Shown here in pieces: positions 33,095-42,082 of a stretch of 64,000 bases of DNA. Position 1 is the first letter of the stretch, and the number at the start of each line of letters is the position of its first letter. The notes beneath the pieces are model-generated. The model searched no databases and was not told the origin of the DNA. It was given only the letters and a program-made list of their open reading frames with translations. A program made the translations under genes and the position numbers. This DNA is from DAOUTW01 sp964523575 (GTDB taxonomy: Bacteria > Zixibacteria > MSB-5A5 > GN15 > JAAZOE01): contig CAZGAV010000005.1 of NCBI GenBank assembly GCA_964523575.1, forward strand, positions 1 to 64,000, in the 5' to 3' direction.

Positions 33095-35506
33095 TTATTC
33101 GATCTTTATATTATATGGCATACGAAAAAAAATGTAATCTGATCCAAAAAAATCGACCCCCGCCAGACTGCTTTCGTTCCCCCCCACCAGATCCGCTAAC
33201 TTATTATAAATCATCGGAAAATTAAAAGGGTCGGGTAAAATATAGCGCTCTTCGGGAAAGGCGACCACGACCGCATCATCGCGATCAATCCCCGTTTTGC
33301 GGCTGAGCGCCTCCATCGCCTGATGAACGCCGCCGATCCCGTCGGCCAGGCCGTTGGCGACCGCTTCCACCCCCGTCCACACCTGGCCCCGCCCGAGAAC
33401 ATTGACCGAATCGGGCGAAATCTCCCGCGCCGTCCCCACGATATCGGTAAAATGACCATAGAATTGCCATAACTGCTCCCGGAGTTGACGGCGTTGCTCC
33501 TCCGTGAACGGATGATACATGGAATACAAATCGGCGTTTTGCCCCCGACTGTAAGTCTCGGTATAAATTCCGATTTTGTCGAAAAGACCGGCGACGTTGA
33601 CCTTCCCGCCGAAAACGCCGATTGACCCCGTCAAAGTGGCGCGATCTACGAATATCTCGCCGTCGATACTGCTGATATAATAACCGCCCGAAGCTGCCAC
33701 GTTACCCATCGAAATGACCACTGGCTTCTTCTCGACTGTTTTTTCGATTTCATGCCAGATCAAATCCGAAGCCAGGGCCGAACCGCCGGGCGAATTTACC
33801 CGCAGGAGTACACCCTTGATGCTGGGGTCCCGACGAACCCGGCGGAGAGTGCCGAGCATCTCGAAATCGCCGACTCGCCCTCCCGAATGACCCGATGTGA
33901 TATCGCCGTCGGCAATGACCAGAGCCAGCCGCGGCCGTTCACCCCAATGATCGTCATAAACATCACGGCTGACATAGGCCTCAAGCGATGTCGGACGAGA
34001 CATCAGCCCGAATGACTTTCCCGTAAATTTTTCCCGGGCATCGTCGGCATAGGCCAATTCATCCACCAGCCCGCATTTCAGAGCCTCCGCCGAAACCAGC
34101 GGCGCCGCATCGATCAATTGCCGCACCGAATCTGCCGTCATATGGCGGTTGACCGCAATCGTCCCGACCATCTCGTCATAAAGCCGGTCGAGGATGCGGT
34201 TGATTTGTTCCCGATTCGGCTCGGTCGGATGATCGAACATGAACATTTCCGGCGCCGTCTTATATTCGTCAACCCGCTCCACCTCTGCTTCCACCCCGAC
34301 CTTATCCATCAATTCCTTGATCGACATCAAAATGGCCCGCAAACCGATCAGGTTCAATTGCGAGACGGGCGGGATAATCACCGAATCGGCGGCGCTTGCC
34401 ATCAGGTATCCCAGATTATTGGGTGTATTGATAAAAGCGACGACGCGTTTACCGTGCGCCCGAAAATATTTGACTGCCTCCGACAATTCTTCGACCTTGC
34501 TCAACCCGCATTTTAACTCCCCGATATTGAGGAACATGCGGTCGATCTCGCGATCGCCGGCAGCCTGATAAATACCGTCTACATAATCGAAGTATTTCAA
34601 CGGCTTCCGGCCGAAAATGGAAAATTTCTGATTTTCCGGAAGCGTTCCGTCCAGCTTGACGATCAGGGCTTTTCCCACCGGCTTGATCAGCGACGGTTGT
34701 TTGCCTGAAACCGACCCGATATATGTCGTTCCCCGATAACTTTTGAAATCGCGGTCGAAATTATGATAATGACCGACATAGCTGGTGCCAAAATTGAGCC
34801 GGAAACCGAGATTGATACGTGATTTATTATCGAAATCCGCATAGATATACATGCCCGGCTTTGGACGTACTTCCACGCCGGTACGATAGGCGGCGTGATC
34901 CAGGTTTTGCTTGTGGGTCATATCGACGTCGAAAGTCGCCGTGATCATATCCCGGTACAATCGAGCCGCCGCGCCGTAAACGAATCGGACGTCGCTTTTA
35001 ACACCGTCAATCTTACCTCGATTAAGGTTTTCGATTCGGGCCCCTAACGACACTTTCTCGCTGTGTTGGAGCAGAAATCCCAGGTTCCAGAAATGGCGCT
35101 TGTTGAGATACCCCGGGCCTTTCTTGATATACCGGTATGAGGCTCCAAAACGATATTGCTGACCGCCGCCGATGGCGAAAATATATTCCTTCAGGTCGGG
35201 CACATTATCATACTTGACCTGCCGGTAAGCCAGCGCCAGGACCTTCATCGTCGCCGCCCCGCCCCAGTCGCGGATGACACGCTTGTCGCGCTGGGAGAAA
35301 ATGATCATCGAACCCATCTGCCGATAAGCCAGGGCGGCCGGATTGTTCCAGACGGAGCTCTGGCCGAAAACCGAGGCTACCGGACGGTAAAAGAAGATAT
35401 CATCCGGCACCACCACTTCCTCGGCCGCCGCCCAACCCGCCAGGACCGCCATCAGGGCCAGTATCCATGTCAAAGTCGCCAGGCGTTCCCTGCCTCTTCT
35501 CTGCAT
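33095..35506 (-). CDS. sppA: SppA-type S49 peptidase with N-terminal beta-barrel-like domain
   Basis: An 803-residue protein. A signal peptide (about 1-28) leads into about 240 residues that look like an outer-membrane beta-barrel segment. These start WNNPAALAYRQMGSMIIFS and then run in alternating aromatic strands (FAIGGGQQYRFGASYRYIKKG; RINLGFRLNFGTSYVG). A complete two-half SppA follows from about 275. The catalytic Lys is K416 in EYKTAPE, and the nucleophile is S606 in GNVAASGGYY, with VNSPGGSALAS before it. SppA clears cut signal peptides in the inner membrane; here the fusion suggests an outer-membrane or periplasmic location. It directly follows a DUF4097-like gene with no gap. Confidence 0.85.
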   Translation of the reverse strand: MQRRGRERLATLTWILALMAVLAGWAAAEEVVVPDDIFFYRPVASVFGQSSVWNNPAALAYRQMGSMIIFSQRDKRVIRDWGGAATMKVLALAYRQVKYDNVPDLKEYIFAIGGGQQYRFGASYRYIKKGPGYLNKRHFWNLGFLLQHSEKVSLGARIENLNRGKIDGVKSDVRFVYGAAARLYRDMITATFDVDMTHKQNLDHAAYRTGVEVRPKPGMYIYADFDNKSRINLGFRLNFGTSYVGHYHNFDRDFKSYRGTTYIGSVSGKQPSLIKPVGKALIVKLDGTLPENQKFSIFGRKPLKYFDYVDGIYQAAGDREIDRMFLNIGELKCGLSKVEELSEAVKYFRAHGKRVVAFINTPNNLGYLMASAADSVIIPPVSQLNLIGLRAILMSIKELMDKVGVEAEVERVDEYKTAPEMFMFDHPTEPNREQINRILDRLYDEMVGTIAVNRHMTADSVRQLIDAAPLVSAEALKCGLVDELAYADDAREKFTGKSFGLMSRPTSLEAYVSRDVYDDHWGERPRLALVIADGDITSGHSGGRVGDFEMLGTLRRVRRDPSIKGVLLRVNSPGGSALASDLIWHEIEKTVEKKPVVISMGNVAASGGYYISSIDGEIFVDRATLTGSIGVFGGKVNVAGLFDKIGIYTETYSRGQNADLYSMYHPFTEEQRRQLREQLWQFYGHFTDIVGTAREISPDSVNVLGRGQVWTGVEAVANGLADGIGGVHQAMEALSRKTGIDRDDAVVVAFPEERYILPDPFNFPMIYNKLADLVGGNESSLAGVDFFGSDYIFFRMPYNIKIE

Positions 35507-36574
35507 CTATTTCCCTCCTGTTATATCTTTCTTATTGGGGCCGTTGATCGTGATTTCGCCGCTTCCCCGGGCCGTTACCCGCACCTCGGCCTTTCCCTCG
35601 CCGGAGGTGAATTCCAAACGGCTCTCATCGACCAGATCCGGTACGAAGTCGAGATGATCGGCCGTGATTAATCCGTTTTCGCCGATCTTGCAGATAAACT
35701 CGGCATCGACCCGATGCGCGATTTCAAGACTGATATTTTCGTATTGATTGTTGACGCGAATACTGCCGGTGGTCAGGGAATCGAACGACAGGCTGATCAG
35801 GGCCGAAATATTTTTCACCCGGTTGCGGTCTCCGGTCAGAAAAAGATGTTGCCCGACCAGCCGGTCATAACTGGTGCGCACATCCAGGCCGCCGCGGTAG
35901 CCTTCGATAATGATCTCGCCGTGCTCGTTGCTGACAATCCCCAGATCGTCGCCGGTGTCGATATTTTCGAGCCGGATTCGATCGTATTTGTTCGAGGCCG
36001 CCACCTTGCCGACGACGTCCTTGATATTCAGGGGCCGGTTGGAAACTTTGACGTCAACCCCTCCGATCACTTTGGCGATATCGACTTTGCTCAAGGATTC
36101 CGTCACCGTGAACTCGCTGAACGGTCCCACCGCCGTAACGTCAAAATAAGCGGTGTTGACCTCGACCGGACAACCTTCGGGTATCTTAATATCGATTGAC
36201 AACCGTCCGGAATTATTGGTTCCGCTCCATGGCGCCGGCACCGGGGCATGAAAAGAAAGCACCACCGCATCCTGAATCGTCTCGACTTCGACTCCGATCA
36301 ATTTCGCATAATCGGCCGCCTCAACCTTGGTCGGAGTTTTGAGAAGTTTCCAGTATTCGAAACGGCAGTCGTTTCCCCCGGCCTTAAGAGTCATCTCTCC
36401 GGCCAGCGTACTGGCGGCATGGATAATCAGGCGCTGGCCCGGCTTCATGGCCAACTTGCCCGGGGTTTTGTCGGTAATGAAATGGCCCTCGCTTTTCTTG
36501 GTCAAATTTTCCGCCGACGCCGGACCGTTCAAGCATACCAGTAGCGTCAAAACCGTCCCCAGCCATTTTATCAT
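35507..36574 (-). CDS. Exported DUF4097-like beta-solenoid protein
   Basis: A 355-residue protein with a signal peptide (to about 21). The region after 120 repeats short beta strands with V/I-x-N/D patterns (VEVNTAYFDVTAVGPF; VDVKVSNRPLNIKDVVGKVAASNKYDRIRLENI; LDVRTSYDRL; GSIRVNNQYENISLEI). This is the DUF4097/YvlB-like right-handed beta-helix pattern. Its role is unknown, probably in the envelope. The start overlaps the stop of the upstream methyltransferase (ATGA), and sppA follows immediately, so three genes are co-transcribed. Confidence 0.75.
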   Translation of the reverse strand: MIKWLGTVLTLLVCLNGPASAENLTKKSEGHFITDKTPGKLAMKPGQRLIIHAASTLAGEMTLKAGGNDCRFEYWKLLKTPTKVEAADYAKLIGVEVETIQDAVVLSFHAPVPAPWSGTNNSGRLSIDIKIPEGCPVEVNTAYFDVTAVGPFSEFTVTESLSKVDIAKVIGGVDVKVSNRPLNIKDVVGKVAASNKYDRIRLENIDTGDDLGIVSNEHGEIIIEGYRGGLDVRTSYDRLVGQHLFLTGDRNRVKNISALISLSFDSLTTGSIRVNNQYENISLEIAHRVDAEFICKIGENGLITADHLDFVPDLVDESRLEFTSGEGKAEVRVTARGSGEITINGPNKKDITGGK

Positions 36575-37362
36575 GATTTTGCCCTCTCCTGCGAATTGAT
36601 CCAGAACATCAGGACCGTCCCGGCCATGGCGGAATTGAGCGATTCGGCGTGCCGCGACATGGGAATTTTAATCCGGTAATCGGCCCTGCGAGTCAATTGT
36701 TCTCCGGCGCCGGTCGCTTCCGAACCGATCACCAGAACCGCTTTTGCAGAAATCGGTGTCGTCCGGCTGATATCCTTACCCTTGAGGTCGGCCTCGTAAA
36801 TGCTGTATCCTCGCTTCTTCAATTGCGCCGCCAACCCGGCGTCCTCGACGCCCTCGATGACGGGAATCCTGAAATACCCGCCCATGCTGGCCCGCACCGT
36901 CTTGGGATTGACCGCTTCGGCCGATCCGGCCGTGGTCAACACCAAACCGAAATCAAAAGCCACCGCCGCCCGTATCAACGTCCCAAGGTTGCCGGGATCG
37001 GCGATTCCATCGCCCACCAGTATCTTACGGTGTCCTTTATCCAATTGTTGCTCAAGCGAATACTTTTTGCATTCGAAAAGGCCAACAATCCCCTGGGAAG
37101 TCTTGGTATCGGACAAACTCTGGCATTCGCGGGCCGAAATCGATCGCGCCGTGATCTTGCTATCCACAAACGCCTTAACCAGCGCCTCACCCCGCTCATT
37201 GAGGTCGGACGGCGAATACATGATTGACAACGGCCGATAGCGGGCCTTGAGGGCTTCCTCCAGCAAGCGGACGCCGTCGGCCAGAAAACGATTCTCCTGC
37301 CGCCGCCCCTTCTTATTCTGCAGGGAATTCAGGTATTTCAGTTCCGCCTTGGTCAGACCCAT
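36571..37362 (-). CDS. TrmH/SpoU-family RNA 2'-O-methyltransferase
   Basis: A 263-residue SPOUT methyltransferase that would methylate ribose 2'-OH on rRNA or tRNA with S-adenosylmethionine. The N-terminal substrate-binding part (LNSLQNKKGRRQENRFLADGVRLLEEAL) is typical of the RlmB/TsnR group. The knot motifs are DGIADPGNLGTLIRAAVAFDF, LVIGSEATGAGEQ and IPMSRHAESLNSAMAGTVLMF. The exact target is unknown; 23S rRNA is most likely by similarity. It is the first gene of a minus-strand trio with the DUF4097-like and SppA genes. Confidence 0.9.
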   Translation of the reverse strand: MGLTKAELKYLNSLQNKKGRRQENRFLADGVRLLEEALKARYRPLSIMYSPSDLNERGEALVKAFVDSKITARSISARECQSLSDTKTSQGIVGLFECKKYSLEQQLDKGHRKILVGDGIADPGNLGTLIRAAVAFDFGLVLTTAGSAEAVNPKTVRASMGGYFRIPVIEGVEDAGLAAQLKKRGYSIYEADLKGKDISRTTPISAKAVLVIGSEATGAGEQLTRRADYRIKIPMSRHAESLNSAMAGTVLMFWINSQERAKS

Positions 37363-37436
37363 GCTAAATTATCCTTGTTTTTTCGCCTTCGCTTCCCAAT
37401 ATATGCAAAAGAATCGTTTTTAGCTTTGGTGAGCAA

Positions 37437-40079
37437 GTGAAAACTGCCTTTCATCTGTTTCTGCTTTTGACACTTCTTCGGGTCGCGACAGCCGCCGATG
37501 AGCTACCCGCATCCACGGCCGATACGGCCTTTATCGATACCATCACTATCGTTCGGGATGTACTCTATCCCCGTGACTTTCGCGCCAAAAAATCCTTCTT
37601 CCCCGGTCATGTCGGCCTGGCTCTTTCCGGCGGCGGCGCTCGCGGCATCGCGCAGATCGGCGTCCTCAAGGCCTTCGACGAAGCCGGCATCGATCTGTAC
37701 TGTATCGCCGGGACCTCGATGGGCAGCATCATCGGCGGCCTGTACGCCTCCGGCTACAATGCCGTCGAAATCGAACGATTGGTGCAACAGGTCAATTTCC
37801 CCTCGCTCTTCTCCAATTCGCCCAAACGGCAGTCCTTGCTGATAACTCAGCGGGAGGAACAGGACCGATATCTCTTCTCCATCCGCTTCGACGGTTTCAA
37901 ACCTTATATCCCCCGGGCCCTGACCGCCGGACAACGATTGACCGCCTACCTGACCGATCTGACTATCCGCGCCGATTACAGTTGCGACGGCGATTTTGAT
38001 TGCTTCCCGATTCGCTACCGGGCCGTGGCCACCGATATCGGCGCCGGCGACAAAGTCGTTCTCGCAGGCGGCAGTCTGGCCGACGCCATGCGGGCTTCGA
38101 TGGCTTTTCCGCTGGCGTTCACCCCCATCGAACTCGACGGCAAATCGCTTATGGACGGCGGCATGGTCGACCCCCTTCCGGTCGGCGTCTGCCGCCGGAT
38201 GGATGCCGATTATGTGATCGCCGTCAACACTTCCTCAAGGCTCCTGCCGGTGAATAAAATCGACAACCCCATCGACATCGCCAATCAGGTGACGACTATC
38301 ATGACTCAGGCCGCCCTGGATAAACAGATGAGTGAAGCCGATTACATCGTCAGTCCGCTTATGAAGCATCAGGAAACGTTTGATTTTAACATGCATGATT
38401 CGCTGGTGGCCGAGGGTTATCGCGCCGGATGGAAGGCGGTCCCGGCCATCCGGAAAGATCTGGCGGCGCTGGCCGAACGGGGCGATATTCACGTTAAAGC
38501 CGTATCGGCGGTCGGAGACAGCCCGCAATTGATCGCCCTGCAAAAAAATTTCCCGATCAAACCGGGACAAACTTGCGATAAGCGGACGATCCGCGAAGCC
38601 CTGGCTTTCGCCGACAGGGATATGAAATACCATCAACTCGCCGCCCTGGTCGAACAGGAAGAGGACGGCGCCATAATCCACCTCTATGGCCGCCGCAATC
38701 GGACCGCCGATGATGTCGCTTACCAGTTTTATGGCAATACCGTCTTTACCGACGACCAACTGCTTCGCTACTTCCCCTCGGGTCAGATGCCGTTATCGCT
38801 CATGGCGGTCAAGGCCGCCGCCGATTCGGTCGTGACGCTCCTGCGCAACCGGGGTTTCGACCTCGCTCATTTGCGGACCATCTCTTATCATCATCAGTCC
38901 GGCGAGGTCATCGTTGACTTCGACGAGGGCATCCTCGATTACGTCGATATCCGGGGCAACAATCGCACCCGGAGCTGGATCATAAAGGCCAACTATCCCC
39001 TGCGGCCGGGCGAACCTTTCGACGCCCGCAAATCGGAAAAGGGACTGTCCGATATCTACGCCTCCGGCTTTTTTGAACATGTCGGCCTCGATCTCCGCCC
39101 CACTGACGGAGGTATTCACCTGACCATCAATGTCAAGGAAAAGAAATTCACTCAGCTCCGTTTCGGCGCTCATTGGGATGATGAATATCAGGCGGAAATG
39201 TTCACCGAACTGCTCGATGACAACATTCTCGGGGCCGGCATTCAGGCCCTCGGTCATGCTCAGCTTTCTTCCCGACGCAAACAGTATTACTTCTCCGTCA
39301 AGGCCAACCGGCTGTCGCGGACGATGATTTCGGCCCAGACCCGCTTCTATTTCTCGCGCCTGCATCGCCGCCTTTTCCAGCCCGATGGCGGCCCCATGGG
39401 CTTCAGGCAGGAGGATCGCCTGGGCTGGTCGGTAATCATCGGCCAGCAAATCGCTCGTCTGAGCGTTATCGACTTCGAATATCGCCTCGAGGATATTTCG
39501 ACCCGGCTCTCCATGAATAATCTCAAGAAAGAGCATGTCTTATCCGCCTTCGCTCTCAAATCCACCGTCGAGACTTACAATAAATACCCCTATCCCGATT
39601 ACGGTCATCGGCAGGACTTGTGCGCCGAGTTTACGGGCAAATGGCTGGGCGGGACATTTGACGAATTCACCAAAATTTACGGTTCTATCGATGGTTATGC
39701 GCCGATCGGCAATTATTTCAATTTCCGCCCGAAATTCTCGGCCGGCATATCGACGGCCAATCTGCCGGAAACGGAGAAATTTTTTATAGGCGGCATGTAC
39801 AGCTTCTACGGCTATCGAACCGATCAATTATCCGGCGATAAATTCTTCGTGGCCGATATGCAGTTGCGGGTCAAATTCCCCTATCGCATTTACCTGCTTG
39901 GCAATTTCGACTACGGCAACGTCTTCGGAGATTACGAGAGTATCCGGATTCGTGATTTTCGCAAAGGCTGGGGAGCATCGATTTCGATTGACACTCCTCT
40001 GGGCCCGTTCGATTTCGGCGCCGGCAAAGCCGACGATACCGCCTGGCGCCTGTACCTCAACCTCGGCCTGAGATTCTAA
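37437..40079 (+). CDS. Patatin-like phospholipase with POTRA and BamA-like barrel
   Basis: An 880-residue outer-membrane protein. After the signal peptide (to about 20), the patatin domain (about 58-330) has the oxyanion loop LSGGGARG, the nucleophile elbow GTSMG (Ser94) and the dyad Asp240 in MDGGMVDPLP. POTRA-like domains (about 410-560, with YYGNTVFTDDQLLRYFPSG and VDIRGNNRTRSWIIKANYPLRPGEPF) then lead into a 16-strand D15/Omp85-type barrel. The barrel ends in LYLNLGLRF with the terminal Phe. This is the type Vd (PlpD/FplA) arrangement, but the enzyme seems to remain attached. It starts with GTG. A lipase on or just under the outer membrane is the likely role. Confidence 0.9.
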   Translation: MKTAFHLFLLLTLLRVATAADELPASTADTAFIDTITIVRDVLYPRDFRAKKSFFPGHVGLALSGGGARGIAQIGVLKAFDEAGIDLYCIAGTSMGSIIGGLYASGYNAVEIERLVQQVNFPSLFSNSPKRQSLLITQREEQDRYLFSIRFDGFKPYIPRALTAGQRLTAYLTDLTIRADYSCDGDFDCFPIRYRAVATDIGAGDKVVLAGGSLADAMRASMAFPLAFTPIELDGKSLMDGGMVDPLPVGVCRRMDADYVIAVNTSSRLLPVNKIDNPIDIANQVTTIMTQAALDKQMSEADYIVSPLMKHQETFDFNMHDSLVAEGYRAGWKAVPAIRKDLAALAERGDIHVKAVSAVGDSPQLIALQKNFPIKPGQTCDKRTIREALAFADRDMKYHQLAALVEQEEDGAIIHLYGRRNRTADDVAYQFYGNTVFTDDQLLRYFPSGQMPLSLMAVKAAADSVVTLLRNRGFDLAHLRTISYHHQSGEVIVDFDEGILDYVDIRGNNRTRSWIIKANYPLRPGEPFDARKSEKGLSDIYASGFFEHVGLDLRPTDGGIHLTINVKEKKFTQLRFGAHWDDEYQAEMFTELLDDNILGAGIQALGHAQLSSRRKQYYFSVKANRLSRTMISAQTRFYFSRLHRRLFQPDGGPMGFRQEDRLGWSVIIGQQIARLSVIDFEYRLEDISTRLSMNNLKKEHVLSAFALKSTVETYNKYPYPDYGHRQDLCAEFTGKWLGGTFDEFTKIYGSIDGYAPIGNYFNFRPKFSAGISTANLPETEKFFIGGMYSFYGYRTDQLSGDKFFVADMQLRVKFPYRIYLLGNFDYGNVFGDYESIRIRDFRKGWGASISIDTPLGPFDFGAGKADDTAWRLYLNLGLRF

Positions 40080-40143
40080 TCTGATTTTGAATTGATATGA
40101 CGGCTCAGTCGGGATGACTTTGCCGGGAAATGATCGTACTCAA

Positions 40144-41901
40144 TTACTCGCTCAAAGTCTCGATCAGGCGTTTGTTGTAAATCGTCATCATATCGCCGTA
40201 ACGCAAAACCCCGACAATCCGGTCATGGCTCATCGGCTCCACCACCGGAAGTAACTGCATATCCTGAATCGCAAACTTATTCCGGGCTATCTCCAGATCA
40301 TCGTTGGGAGTCACCGTCACCATCTCGGTATGGGCGATATCTTCGGCGATAATCAAATCCTGCAAACCGCTTTTAGTCAGGACTCCCCGCAAATCCTGAA
40401 ACGAAATGATTCCCTTGAGACTCCCGTCGCCGTCAATCATCATAAAGTATGATTCCCGCGACGATTCGATTTTATGGATGATCTCCTTGAGCGGCGTCCA
40501 GGGCTTGATGGTCTCGAAATTGCGGTCCATCACTTCATAGGTTTTGATCGAACGCAAAACCACCAGGTCCTTGCCCCCTTTGAGGAATACCCCGCGCGTT
40601 GCCAGCTTGATGGTATAGATCGAATACGGGAACAGATGCCGGGCCACCAGCGTCGAAAACACCACCGCCACCATCAATGGTAAAATGATGCGATAATCGT
40701 TGGTCATTTCGAAAATGATCAAAATCGCGGTGATCGGCGCATGCGTGGCGCCGCCCACCACGGCCGCCATCCCAACTAGCGAATAAGCGCCGGGCGAGGC
40801 CGTGACATTGGGGAAAATAATGTTGGCCACGGTCCCAAAAGCGCCGCCGGCCATCGCCCCCATAAACAGCGATGGAGCGAAAATACCGCCGGAATTGCCC
40901 GATCCCAGAGTCAGGGAAGTGGCTGTGACCTTGAGAAAAATCAGGATAACCAGCAGGCCCACCGCCATCCTGCCGTAAAGAGCCACCTTGATCGTTGTAT
41001 AACCGTCGGCGAAAATCTGCGGATAAAAAACACCGATCATGCCCAGAAGCAAACCGCCGATGGCCGGCTTGAGGGAATCGGGAATCTTCATGTTGTCGAA
41101 AATCGTCTCCGACCAGCCCAGCACCCGGGTGAATAAGACCGCGACCAGTCCGCAAATAACACCCAGCACGGCATAGAAAGGGATTTCCCACGCCGAAATC
41201 AATTCATAGGCCGGGACGGCAAAAGCCGGATGATTGCCCAGAAACATTCGGGTGATAACCGAGGCCAGAACCGAAGACAAAAGCACCGGGGCGAAGGTTT
41301 TGATCGCAAAATCTCCGAGGATAATCTCCAAGGCAAAGAAAATCCCGGCAATCGGGGCATTAAAAACCGCCGATATCCCCCCGGCCGCTCCGCAGCCGAC
41401 GAGGATTTTAACGCGGTTACTCGACATCTTGAAAATCTGACCGATCGTGGAACCGATCGCCGAACCGATTTGAATAATGGGACCTTCACGGCCCGCCGAT
41501 CCGCCGGACCCGATACATACCGCCGACGCCACCGCTTTGACGGCCGCCACCCGCGGCCGGATGATTCCGCCCATACGCGCGACGGCGTCCATAACCTCCG
41601 GAACGCCATGACCTTTGGCCTCACGGGCCAGATAGAAAATAATCGGCCCGGCCACCAGGCCGCCGATGGCGGGAATTATGATAATCCACCATTTATAGCC
41701 GCCTTCGCTGACGCTCAAAAGCCCCGAAAGGACATCGGCCGAATAACCGAAGAAAAGATTGCGAGCGTACTCGATCAGGTAAATAAAAAGGATAGCCCCG
41801 AAACCGGTTCCGATCCCGACCACCACCGCCAGCGAAATCAGAATATTGGTTTCGGACGGGTGGAACAGCTTGCCGAATTTTTCAGAAATAATCTTCTGCA
41901 T
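40144..41901 (-). CDS. ClC-type chloride channel/antiporter with CBS pair
   Basis: A 585-residue inner-membrane protein of the ClC family. The pore motifs are GHGVPEV (97-101, His where EcClC has Ser), GREGPII with the gating Glu139, and GGIFAPSLFMGA. The PSLF filter region lies near 340. Two CBS domains fill about 445-585 (TIKPWTPLKEIIHKIESS, SFQDLRGVL, VTPNDDLEIARNKFAIQ). These bind nucleotides in relatives and may gate transport. Whether it is a channel or an H+/Cl- exchanger cannot be read from the sequence. It is monocistronic on the minus strand, convergent with the patatin gene. Confidence 0.92.
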   Translation of the reverse strand: MQKIISEKFGKLFHPSETNILISLAVVVGIGTGFGAILFIYLIEYARNLFFGYSADVLSGLLSVSEGGYKWWIIIIPAIGGLVAGPIIFYLAREAKGHGVPEVMDAVARMGGIIRPRVAAVKAVASAVCIGSGGSAGREGPIIQIGSAIGSTIGQIFKMSSNRVKILVGCGAAGGISAVFNAPIAGIFFALEIILGDFAIKTFAPVLLSSVLASVITRMFLGNHPAFAVPAYELISAWEIPFYAVLGVICGLVAVLFTRVLGWSETIFDNMKIPDSLKPAIGGLLLGMIGVFYPQIFADGYTTIKVALYGRMAVGLLVILIFLKVTATSLTLGSGNSGGIFAPSLFMGAMAGGAFGTVANIIFPNVTASPGAYSLVGMAAVVGGATHAPITAILIIFEMTNDYRIILPLMVAVVFSTLVARHLFPYSIYTIKLATRGVFLKGGKDLVVLRSIKTYEVMDRNFETIKPWTPLKEIIHKIESSRESYFMMIDGDGSLKGIISFQDLRGVLTKSGLQDLIIAEDIAHTEMVTVTPNDDLEIARNKFAIQDMQLLPVVEPMSHDRIVGVLRYGDMMTIYNKRLIETLSE

Positions 41902-42014
41902 CTTAACTTCTTAGTGGTCTCTAATCTATATATTATTCGACATAACACAACTATTTTCTATCCTTTCGGTGTCGAAAATCGGCTCCCCGACTTATCGTAT
42001 ATTTCTGATTTTCC

Positions 42015-42042
42015 TTGACTTTGGGATGCTTGAGGGTAAATT
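42015..42042 (+). promoter_or_regulatory. Promoter of the FAD oxidoreductase gene
   Basis: TTGACT (42015-42020), a 16-base spacer and TAAATT (42037-42042) lie about 40 bases before ATG 42083. Confidence 0.6.
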
Positions 42043-42082
42043 ATCGTCGTGAAATAATTCACGAACCGTGGGAAAAACAACC

